A DNA stretch of 64,000 bases from WJKR01 sp964556395 (GTDB lineage: Archaea > Nanobdellota > Nanobdellia > Woesearchaeales > WJKR01), in assembly GCA_964556395.1 (NCBI GenBank), contig CAZKVR010000002.1, positions 62,001 through 126,000 of the forward strand, read 5' to 3'. Both the position numbers and the translations under genes were made by a program. The notes under the pieces are model-generated. The model saw only the letters and a program-made list of their open reading frames with translations. It was not told where the DNA came from and made no database searches. Of this stretch, positions 8,126-16,733 are shown in pieces (within the stretch, counting starts at the first letter, position 1; every line of letters begins with the position of its first letter).

Positions 8126-8617
8126 TCACACGCGTCGTTTGAGCGCGAGGTCTTGGGCAGTCGTCTTCTCGAAGCCTGGCCTGTAGGTGAGGAATTGTTC
8201 GCGGGCGACGTCCTTGAGGACGAAGTATTCTTGTCGTTCCTCGGCGCCGTTCTTGCTGGCCTCTTCGAAGAATCCGTCGAGGTCTCCCAGTCCTGTGAAG
8301 ACCGCTTCGACGAGGTAGTCGTAGCCGTTGTTGATGCGGAAGATGTTGTTGACTTGCGGATGGCTCATGAGGAATCCTTGGAAGGCTTCTCGTCGTTCCT
8401 TGTCCACTTTGAAGAGGAGGTGCGCTTTCAGGTCGAATCCTAGCTTGTGGAAGTCGAGGAGCGAGGTGTGCTTGCTGATGACCTCGTCTTCGTACGTCTT
8501 GAGCTTGTCGAAGATTGTGCTGACCGGGATGCTCGTGCGGCGGCTGATCTTGGTCAGTGATTCCCTCGCGTTCTGCCTGAAGTGGCTGAGCAGTAACAGC
8601 TCTTTGTTCTTGTCCAT
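8126..8617 (-). CDS. Lrp/AsnC-family transcriptional regulator
   Basis: A 163-residue protein: an N-terminal winged helix-turn-helix (residues about 5-55, with ISRRTSIPVSTIFDKLKTYE) and a C-terminal RAM-like domain (about 65-145, with HPQVNNIFRINNGYDYLVEAVF) that normally forms dimers and binds an effector. ATG 8617 is preferred to the upstream in-frame ATG at 8686 because GGAGGGGA sits just before it. Targets are unknown. The repeat-rich region at 8700-8830, which also serves the divergent operon, is a plausible binding region. Confidence 0.85.
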   Translation of the reverse strand: MDKNKELLLLSHFRQNARESLTKISRRTSIPVSTIFDKLKTYEDEVISKHTSLLDFHKLGFDLKAHLLFKVDKERREAFQGFLMSHPQVNNIFRINNGYDYLVEAVFTGLGDLDGFFEEASKNGAEERQEYFVLKDVAREQFLTYRPGFEKTTAQDLALKRRV

Positions 8618-8709
8618 GGTTGTTCCCCTCCGGTCCGGCTGTTTTTCCATGGCTGCCGGATATCGTTTGCTAATGCGCTTTTTCATAAAAACGTTGGTTT
8701 GGGCTTCTT

Positions 8710-8841
8710 CCTGAACAGTTCAGGGAAAATCTGAAGCAGGCAGGGGTCAAGGCCGGATTAGTTCCGTCGGTAGCCTCCTTTTTCCGGATTATAACCTCCT
8801 TGCTTCAGCAGGGTCCTGAAACAAAAGACAAACTATAAATA
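8710..8841. promoter_or_regulatory. Repeat-rich divergent control region with TATA box
   Basis: The gap between the Lrp gene and the 8867 operon contains a perfect inverted repeat CCTGAAC-A-GTTCAGG (8710-8724), an inverted pair CTGAAGCA (8731-8738) and TGCTTCAG (8811-8818), and a direct repeat CCGGATTA (8753-8760 and 8784-8791). The TATA box CTATAAAT at 8833-8840 sits 25-30 bases before ATG 8867. Towards the Lrp gene a weaker TATA-like element lies near 8685-8697. Confidence 0.5.
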
Positions 8842-8866
8842 CATCCGTCACGTTCCAGTGACTACT

Positions 8867-10471
8867 ATGGTGGACGTCTCTGAGCGCATCCTGGAACTCT
8901 TCCACGAGCAGCCGCAGACGGAGCGGTCGACCAGCGAGCTCATCAAGGACCTCTACCCTGAGGCGTACAATCACATCAAGCGGGCGTTGCACGACCCTTA
9001 CACCGATAAGGAGACACGTACTATCGCGAAGCGTCGCAAGGCCCAACTCCACCGTCGCATCCTCTACCACCTCAACCGCCTCATCGGAGCGGGCAAGCTG
9101 ATGGTGAGCCAGCGGAAAGGTAAGGGCGAGAAGTGCTACTGCCTGGCGAGTCCGAACCACCGCTACCACGCCGAGGCGCCGGTGCCTAACGCCCCGACCA
9201 GGCCGCTCCACCGCCTCGAGCGCTACCAGCAGCAAGGCATCCTGACAGGGTACGACACGCAGGGCTGGCACAGCCGGCTCAACGCAGTACTCCTGGACGT
9301 GAAGGATGACGACGACGCGGTGAGCGTGCACGCCCGTCTCTCGACGGTGATGCGGAGCGTGAATGACGTGGTCGGCTTGTACGGGTTCGAGCGCCTGCTG
9401 ATGAACGCGGACCTCCAGACCCTGACCAACCTGCTCAAGCAGGTCGACATCGACACCAGGGACAACAGCAAGCGGGTGAGCGTCAACCTCGACCTGACCG
9501 CGATGCCGGTGTCGTCTTACGCAGAGGATTTCTTCGAGTCGTACGCCTTGCTCGCCCCGCCGCAGGTGAACGTCGTGCTGAGCGTGACGCCCAAGGCCTT
9601 AGAGAGGCACCAGCGGCTCGTCAAGCGCCTCGTGAAGGGTTTCTCCGAGGCGACGCTGAAGATAAACCTTCACAACAAGGACGTGCACGAGGCTCCCATC
9701 ATAGTGGGCACGGCGGGCGTGTACACCTTGCAGGATGACGAGTGGCAGGCTTACCTGGAGGAATTGCGTGACAAGACCATAGGGTTGTGCGTATGCCAGA
9801 CGAGCGCAGGGGTGGACGTACACCGCTTCATGGCCGAGCACAAGAATCCGAAGGAGTTCAGGGAGTTCATCCTGAAGATCGCTCGTGAGATGGTGGAGAG
9901 CAACACCCAGCAGCGGAAGCGCGCGGACAGCTATTTCGCGGAGCTCAATGGGTTGCAGGGGGAGCCGCACGCGTTCTTCCGGTTCTCGAACAACCTGATA
10001 CGGCTGTGGAACTATGACTGGGAAGGCGAGGAGTACGAGTACTTCGTCGATCTCTTGCGCACCACGTCGGAGCAGCTGGCGGAGTTCTGCCGGACCGAGG
10101 AGACTATCTTCAAGAGCTGCGGCTTGCCTATCAGGTTCAACACGAGCATGGCGAGCATGTTCTCGAAGTTCCAGCCAGGCTTCTTCTCCAAGAGGCGTTA
10201 CCGCAAGTTGACGGTGACGGGCTTGCGCATGCTGAAGGGGGATCGGATGAGGGAGTTCATCAATGCTCGTGAGCGCGTCGCGAAGCTGTTCAGCTATCAC
10301 GATCGCTTGCGTATCTTCCGGGCGACGCCGGCGTCTCCTGACGAGGTGTTGGAGGAGATGCGGCACCTGTTGCAGGAGTACTCCTTGCCTCATGTCACGT
10401 TCGATTTCGCCGAACGCAGGGATAACCTGACCTTGGATCGGTTCTTCGGGGGTGACAGCGATGGAGATTGA
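8867..10471 (+). CDS. Unknown protein with N-terminal winged helix and C-terminal PIP-like peptide
   Basis: A 534-residue protein I do not recognise. Residues 1-95 look like a winged helix-turn-helix (SERILELFHEQP, then RRILYHLNRLIGAGKL and a basic wing QRKGKGEK). The remainder is a mixed alpha/beta region without any catalytic motif I can name. The extreme C-terminus has LTLDRFFGG; read as NLTLDRFF it fits the spacing of a PCNA-interacting peptide, with Asn in place of the usual Gln. It is first in an operon with a thymidylate-synthase homologue (11-base overlap). ATG 8867 is chosen over GTG 8858 for leaderless spacing. Confidence 0.6.
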   Translation: MVDVSERILELFHEQPQTERSTSELIKDLYPEAYNHIKRALHDPYTDKETRTIAKRRKAQLHRRILYHLNRLIGAGKLMVSQRKGKGEKCYCLASPNHRYHAEAPVPNAPTRPLHRLERYQQQGILTGYDTQGWHSRLNAVLLDVKDDDDAVSVHARLSTVMRSVNDVVGLYGFERLLMNADLQTLTNLLKQVDIDTRDNSKRVSVNLDLTAMPVSSYAEDFFESYALLAPPQVNVVLSVTPKALERHQRLVKRLVKGFSEATLKINLHNKDVHEAPIIVGTAGVYTLQDDEWQAYLEELRDKTIGLCVCQTSAGVDVHRFMAEHKNPKEFREFILKIAREMVESNTQQRKRADSYFAELNGLQGEPHAFFRFSNNLIRLWNYDWEGEEYEYFVDLLRTTSEQLAEFCRTEETIFKSCGLPIRFNTSMASMFSKFQPGFFSKRRYRKLTVTGLRMLKGDRMREFINARERVAKLFSYHDRLRIFRATPASPDEVLEEMRHLLQEYSLPHVTFDFAERRDNLTLDRFFGGDSDGD

Positions 10472-11108
10472 GGCGCCGACGGCGATGGATGCGTGGAAGT
10501 TGGCGTTGTCGCATATCGTGGAGCGCGGCGAGGATTTCCGGGATGATGACCTGCGGACGTGCAGGGAGGTGTTGAACCTGTCGGTCAAGGTGGAGCACCC
10601 TGAGGTGGGTAATGATGAGCCTATGGAGTTGGTACGTAAGATCGACAAGTGGGTGTACCCGTCCAAGGATGAGATGGCGAGCATCGTGTTCAACCAGTTG
10701 GAGCTGCCTTTGTATGATTACACGTATGGCAGCCGGATTTTTGGCTATCAGGGGAAGCTCGACCAGGTGAACGGTTTCATATTGCCGTTGCTGAAGAAGA
10801 ACCTGTCGTCGCGGCGGGCGAGCATCATCACCATCGACCCTTTGAGGGATTTGGATGTGAACAACAGGAACATTCCAGGTTTGGTTAGTTTGCACTTCAA
10901 GGTTCACGAGCGTAAGCTGATGGTGACGAGCGTCATCCGGAGCAATGATTTCTTCATCGGCTGGCCGGCCAACTTCTACCAGTTGGCGACGCTTCAGAAG
11001 TACATCGCGGACGAGCTCGGGTTGCAGCAGGGGGCGTTGACGACGTATTCCATCTCGGCGCACGTGTTCATGGAGTACTCGGAAGATATCGAGAGGGTGT
11101 TGTCATGA
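10461..11108 (+). CDS. Thymidylate synthase (ThyA) homologue lacking the catalytic cysteine
   Basis: A 215-residue protein matching archaeal ThyA in its C-terminal half: the YGSRIFGY segment near residue 90, DPLRD near 127, FKVHERKLMVTSVIRSNDFF (residues 146-165, the phosphate/dimer region), GWPAN with the conserved Asn (171), and SISAHVF near 200. The nucleophile of the family, in a Pro-Cys pair, is replaced here by Pro-Gly (Gly140). It should therefore not methylate dUMP, though nucleotide or folate binding may persist. The start at 10461 follows GGGGGTGA inside the upstream gene, so translation is coupled. Confidence 0.72.
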   Translation: MEIEAPTAMDAWKLALSHIVERGEDFRDDDLRTCREVLNLSVKVEHPEVGNDEPMELVRKIDKWVYPSKDEMASIVFNQLELPLYDYTYGSRIFGYQGKLDQVNGFILPLLKKNLSSRRASIITIDPLRDLDVNNRNIPGLVSLHFKVHERKLMVTSVIRSNDFFIGWPANFYQLATLQKYIADELGLQQGALTTYSISAHVFMEYSEDIERVLS

Positions 11109-11302
11109 GTGAGCTGACGAGAGAGGAGTTGAAGGAGTATTACGAGGAGGAGCTGCAACGCAGGGATAAGCGGATCGAGGAGTTGGAGGAGGAGAACAAG
11201 ATGCTGATGCGGACGGCGCTGCGGCGTGCGAGCGACCAGGAGCATCTGAAAGAGCGACTGGATCGGTTGGAAGAGCAGGACGATAAGAAGGATTCTGAGT
11301 AA
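11105..11302 (+). CDS. Small coiled-coil protein
   Basis: A 65-residue, highly charged protein that is almost entirely heptad-like helix, rich in Glu, Lys, Arg and Leu (EELKEYYEEELQRRDKRI, then RIEELEEENKML). Its ATG overlaps the stop of the thymidylate-synthase homologue as ATGA, so it belongs to the same operon. It is likely an oligomerising partner of one of the two upstream proteins. No enzymatic feature is present and no family is recognised. Confidence 0.65.
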   Translation: MSELTREELKEYYEEELQRRDKRIEELEEENKMLMRTALRRASDQEHLKERLDRLEEQDDKKDSE

Positions 11303-11402
11303 GATTGATTTCGTTCCCTAACCTGATAACTTATTCTATCTTCATGAATACAAGTCTTATTTCAGCCTGGTTGTGAGTTCGGTTAATCCCCTCATAGCAA
11401 CC

Positions 11403-11490
11403 TTTTTAAATAAGAGACTCAAAAACCACAACATTTATAAAGAAAACAATTCTACACCGTCTACGTTGACTTTAAGTCGACAAGGTGATG
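11403..11490 (+). promoter_or_regulatory. grpE-dnaK promoter region with two TATA boxes and an operator-like palindrome
   Basis: Two TATA boxes occur: TTTTTAAATAAG (11403-11414) and ATTTATAAAG (11433-11442). After the second, GTTGACTT-T-AAGTCGAC (11465-11481) is a 17-base imperfect palindrome placed at or just after the expected start and just before the AGGTGATG ribosome binding site (11484-11491). The rest of the 11303-11494 gap shows no gene. Confidence 0.5.
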
Positions 11491-11494
11491 GTGT

Positions 11495-11993
11495 TTGACA
11501 AAGCAAGAATCCAAGAAGAAAACCCTCAAGCAACAACTGGAAGAGGCCAATAAAAAGATCGAGGAGCTCACCGACACGCTCCAGCGCACCCAGGCAGACT
11601 TCCAGAACTACAAGCAACGAGTGGAAAGGGACAAGCAACAACAATCGAGGATGGCAGGCGAACGGCTCCTCAAGAGGTTCCTCCCCATCATGGACAACCT
11701 GGAACTCGCGCTGCAGCACGCCGACGATAAGAGCGAGTTCTACAAGGGCATCGAGATGATCTACGCCAACATCCGAGAACTCCTCGAGGAAGAAGGCGTC
11801 AACGTCATCGAACCCCAAGGGCTCCCGTTCGACCCGCACCGGCACGAGGCCCTCATGGCCAAGGAATCGGAGCAGGAGAAGAACACCGTCATAGAGGTCA
11901 TGCAGAAAGGCTACCTGATGCACGACAAGGTGCTCAGGCCAGCCAAAGTCGCAATCAGCAAAGGACAATCAGGAAAACAAGGAGGTACCAAAA

Positions 11994-12001
<8 letters not shown>
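11495..12001 (+). CDS. grpE: GrpE nucleotide exchange factor
   Basis: A 168-residue GrpE: a long N-terminal coiled coil (residues 8-55, with QADFQNYKQRVERDKQQQ) followed by the GrpE beta domain (LLKRFLPIMDNLELAL near residue 57 and FDPHRHEALM near 112). It releases ADP from DnaK. Translation starts at a TTG nine bases after AAGGTGATG. The gene overlaps dnaK by 8 bases and is first in the heat-shock operon. Presence of the bacterial-type Hsp70 set in an archaeon reflects ancient transfer, known in several archaeal lineages. Confidence 0.93.
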
Positions 12002-13883
<1,882 letters not shown>

Positions 13884-13892
13884 AAAGCCCTC

Positions 13893-13911
13893 TCTTTTCT
13901 TTTTTTATTCT
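13893..13911 (+). terminator. T-rich terminator-like tract between dnaK and dnaJ
   Basis: A pyrimidine run (CTCTTTTC then seven Ts) follows the dnaK stop without a strong hairpin, the usual form of archaeal terminators. Since dnaJ follows 24 bases later with its own ribosome binding site, it is likely an attenuating rather than complete stop. Confidence 0.4.
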
Positions 13912-13934
13912 CCTGACCTCATGAAGGTGTCGCT

Positions 13935-15080
13935 ATGGCTGAAGACAAGGATTATTACGAGATCCTCGGCGTGTCGAAGGACGCGTCCAAGGAGGATATC
14001 AAGAAGGCCTACAAGAGGCTCGCCAAGAAGTATCACCCTGACCTGAACAAGGATAACCCCGAGGCTGAGCAGAAGTTCAAGGAGGTCAACGAGGCCGCCT
14101 CAGTCTTAGGGGATGAGAAGAAGCGCCAGCAGTACGACCAGTTCGGCAGCGCGGCGTTCAAGAACGGCGGTCAGGGCGGTCCCGGTGGCTTCTCGGGTTT
14201 CGACTTCTCCGGTTTCCAAGGAGGGGGTTTCGACTTCGAGGACATCTTCGATGCCTTCTTCGGAGGCGGTGGCGGCGGCCCGTTCGGTGGGCGTAGGCGC
14301 CGTCAGGAGGAGCAGCGTGGCTCTGACTTGCGGTATGATATGACCATCACGTTGGAGGAGGCTGCTGAGGGTGTCGAGAAGGAGGTCAAGGTTCGGAAGC
14401 GCGTGCCTTGTAAGGAGTGCGGCGGCGCTGGCGGTTCGGGTGTTGAGACGTGCGGCACGTGCCATGGTAATGGCGTGGTTCGTCAGACGAAGCGGACGCC
14501 GTTCGGCGTCTTCGCGACGACAGGTCCTTGCCCGACGTGCGGTGGCGCTGGCAAGACGTTCAGGGAGCCTTGCCAGGCGTGTGACGCGACAGGTGTCCAG
14601 ACCGACACAGTGACTATCAAGGTCGACATTCCTGCAGGTGTCGATGATGGTATGCGGCTCCGCGTCCCTGGCGAGGGTGATGCTGGTTTGAAGGGCGCGC
14701 CTGCCGGCGACTTGTACGTGTTCATCTCCGTCGAGGAGCACGAGTATTTCGAGCGCGATGGTGACGATCTCAAGTTGGAGGTACCGATAAGTTTCGTCCA
14801 GGCTGCTTTGGGTGATGACATCGAGGTGCCTACGCTCCAGGGTCGGGCATCGTTGAAGATACCTGCCGGTACTGAGACCGGTACGACGTTCCGTCTCAGG
14901 AGCAAGGGTATGCCTCGTTTGCGCGGCGGCGGTTTTGGTGACCAGCTCGTGACGGTCCGAGTAGAGGTACCGAAGCGGCTCTCGAGCAAGCAGAAGCGGG
15001 CGTTGGAGGAGTTCGCCGAGGCTTCCGGTGATAGTGTGGAGCCCCAGAAGGGTTTCTTCAAGAAGATATTCGGGAAATAA
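13935..15080 (+). CDS. dnaJ: Co-chaperone DnaJ (Hsp40)
   Basis: A 381-residue type A J-protein. The J domain carries HPD at residues 34-36. A long Gly/Phe-rich linker (about 70-115) follows, then four zinc-binding repeats: CKECGGAG, CGTCHGNG, CPTCGGAG and CQACDATG (about residues 155-220). The last has Asp where Gly is usual. Two C-terminal beta domains follow (DIPAGVDDGMRLR, LKIPAGTETGTTFRL). It delivers clients to DnaK and stimulates its ATPase. AGGTGTCG precedes the ATG. Confidence 0.96.
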   Translation: MAEDKDYYEILGVSKDASKEDIKKAYKRLAKKYHPDLNKDNPEAEQKFKEVNEAASVLGDEKKRQQYDQFGSAAFKNGGQGGPGGFSGFDFSGFQGGGFDFEDIFDAFFGGGGGGPFGGRRRRQEEQRGSDLRYDMTITLEEAAEGVEKEVKVRKRVPCKECGGAGGSGVETCGTCHGNGVVRQTKRTPFGVFATTGPCPTCGGAGKTFREPCQACDATGVQTDTVTIKVDIPAGVDDGMRLRVPGEGDAGLKGAPAGDLYVFISVEEHEYFERDGDDLKLEVPISFVQAALGDDIEVPTLQGRASLKIPAGTETGTTFRLRSKGMPRLRGGGFGDQLVTVRVEVPKRLSSKQKRALEEFAEASGDSVEPQKGFFKKIFGK

Positions 15081-15108
15081 CCACTATAAAGTGACAAAAA
15101 AGGAAAGG

Positions 15109-15146
15109 TTTATATATGATGACTCCTCACAAGGACGAAGAGGTGA
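15109..15146 (+). promoter_or_regulatory. TATA box and ribosome binding site for the 15156 gene
   Basis: TTTATATAT at 15109-15117 and AGGTGA at 15141-15146, ten bases before ATG 15156, show that the next gene has its own promoter and is not simply the end of the dnaJ operon. Confidence 0.55.
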
Positions 15147-15155
15147 CCACTCACT

Positions 15156-15422
15156 ATGACTGAAGACGAGACCAAGAAAGCCCAAGAGCAGACGAGCAGC
15201 AAGGAAGAGCAGATCGGATTCCACAAAGGCGCGTTGAGCACGCTCGCGAAGGAGCGCCAAGAGCTCAGCCGCATACTCCAGATAGTAGAGCAGCTCATGC
15301 AGATGCACATCGGCGAGCTGAAAGAGCACGGCATCGACCTACAAGCCCAAGCGGAAGAAGGCGGCAAGCAAGACGAAAGCCAGCCCAAGAAGGACAAGAA
15401 GCCGATAGAGGACATCCTCTGA
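15156..15422 (+). CDS. Small helical protein of unknown function
   Basis: An 88-residue charged protein. The centre (residues 20-62, IGFHKGALSTLAKERQELS and a following LMQMHIGELKEHGIDL helix) is predicted amphipathic helix or coiled coil, flanked by Glu/Lys/Gln-rich tails. My impression is that similar short proteins occur in other DPANN genomes, but I cannot confirm this without a search. It lies between dnaJ and the HD-domain gene on its own promoter; no function is assigned. Confidence 0.6.
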   Translation: MTEDETKKAQEQTSSKEEQIGFHKGALSTLAKERQELSRILQIVEQLMQMHIGELKEHGIDLQAQAEEGGKQDESQPKKDKKPIEDIL

Positions 15423-15464
15423 AGAAGCTAACGTTTTTAATTCTCCTTTTCTTACCATCACCCC

Positions 15465-16727
15465 ATGATAGCGAGGCCGCTCCAAGCATACCAGGAAGCC
15501 CCCTTGGAACGCAAACTCGAGGCCAGCTTCAGGAGCATCCTAAGACATGCGGAACCGCTCACAGAGGAAGCTGTCAGGAACCACCGGCAAAGGAGGTTCT
15601 ACCACACCAAAAGGAGCCTCGGCAAGTTCTTCAACAGCCAACAAACCATAGACGGGTTCTACGCATTGAGCGACGACCTGTACTGGCAGGAAGGCATCAC
15701 GAGAGGAGGGAACCGCCCGGGCGTCATCCACATAGAAGAAGGGGCGTTCATCCTCCAGACACTCGGTTTCCCCACCAACACCATACTTACCTATATCGGC
15801 CACGACTACGAAGAGGACAAGGCGAAGGACGTCAAGCACCTCAACGAGCTACGCCGGACGAACCCCCTCGCACGGATGCCGGGATTCGACGAGGACATCG
15901 CACGCCTCTGCCAGACCCTCTCCGACAACCACATGTTCATCGCGAAGCAGCTCAAGCACACCATAGGGAGGGACGACCCGGAGCGCAAGTACTACAACGT
16001 CAAGTCGCAAACCATCCAGGCGCAACTCGACCGCATGTGGCGGAGCGTGAGCGAGAAGGACCTCAAGAAGGTTATAGAAGAGGTCGACGACGGCTTCAGG
16101 CAGATGCGTCGCGAAGGCAAGAAGGGCCCTGAGATCATGACCTTGCTCAACAGGAACAGCTACATCTATCACAAGTACGTCAACCACATGGCGAACGAGA
16201 CCAAGCGGATCGTCAAGGAAGACTCGAAAGGCACGTATACAAGCGAGCAGCAAGCCAAGGACCTCATCACGGCGAAAGCGATGGACGGCCTACACAACAG
16301 CCTCGACCTCGAGCATTCTGACTCGCAACGACGTACGAGGAGGATGGTGAAGGAGTACGAGATACTACGCCTCACGGAGATGTTCCCGGAGCTCATGGAC
16401 GACAAGATGCGCGTCCTCCACTACGGCCTGATGGAGATGCTCATGAAACACGTCGACAACTACCATAGCTTTCTCAACATCCCCGACACGGACGACAAGG
16501 ACGAGCTCAAGACGTATCAGCGCGAGATGGAATCGAAACTAGAGGAAGACCCCGACGCAGTCGGCTACAAGGACCTCAAGATGATGAGGCGTCACGAGGA
16601 GAAGGTCCATGAGATAGGACGAGAGATAGAGCGGAAAGGCTATAAGGGACTACTGAGCGACTACAAGCGGTCAGGGGACGCGGAAGAAACGCTCGACAAC
16701 ATACACTTGACGAACAGGGCTGCGTGA
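15465..16727 (+). CDS. RelA/SpoT-type HD-domain protein
   Basis: A 420-residue protein. Residues about 45-285 match the metal-binding pattern of the (p)ppGpp hydrolase domain: H89 in a HIEEGAFILQTLGF helix, H113-D114 with E117-D118 in GHDYEED, and D274 in AKAMDGLHNSL, equivalent to the RLHN motif of RelA/SpoT. The rest is helical and charged with no synthetase domain visible. Hydrolysis of (p)ppGpp or a related nucleotide is an inference from the motif. It is followed 6 bases later by a large unknown gene. ATG 15465 is preceded by TATA-like GTTTTTAATT near 15430. Confidence 0.7.
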   Translation: MIARPLQAYQEAPLERKLEASFRSILRHAEPLTEEAVRNHRQRRFYHTKRSLGKFFNSQQTIDGFYALSDDLYWQEGITRGGNRPGVIHIEEGAFILQTLGFPTNTILTYIGHDYEEDKAKDVKHLNELRRTNPLARMPGFDEDIARLCQTLSDNHMFIAKQLKHTIGRDDPERKYYNVKSQTIQAQLDRMWRSVSEKDLKKVIEEVDDGFRQMRREGKKGPEIMTLLNRNSYIYHKYVNHMANETKRIVKEDSKGTYTSEQQAKDLITAKAMDGLHNSLDLEHSDSQRRTRRMVKEYEILRLTEMFPELMDDKMRVLHYGLMEMLMKHVDNYHSFLNIPDTDDKDELKTYQREMESKLEEDPDAVGYKDLKMMRRHEEKVHEIGREIERKGYKGLLSDYKRSGDAEETLDNIHLTNRAA

Positions 16728-16733
16728 ACCACA

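Noticed and set aside
11435..11968. Antisense open frame opposite grpE
   Set aside because: Mirror of the charged coiled-coil codons of grpE; no independent promoter or domain.
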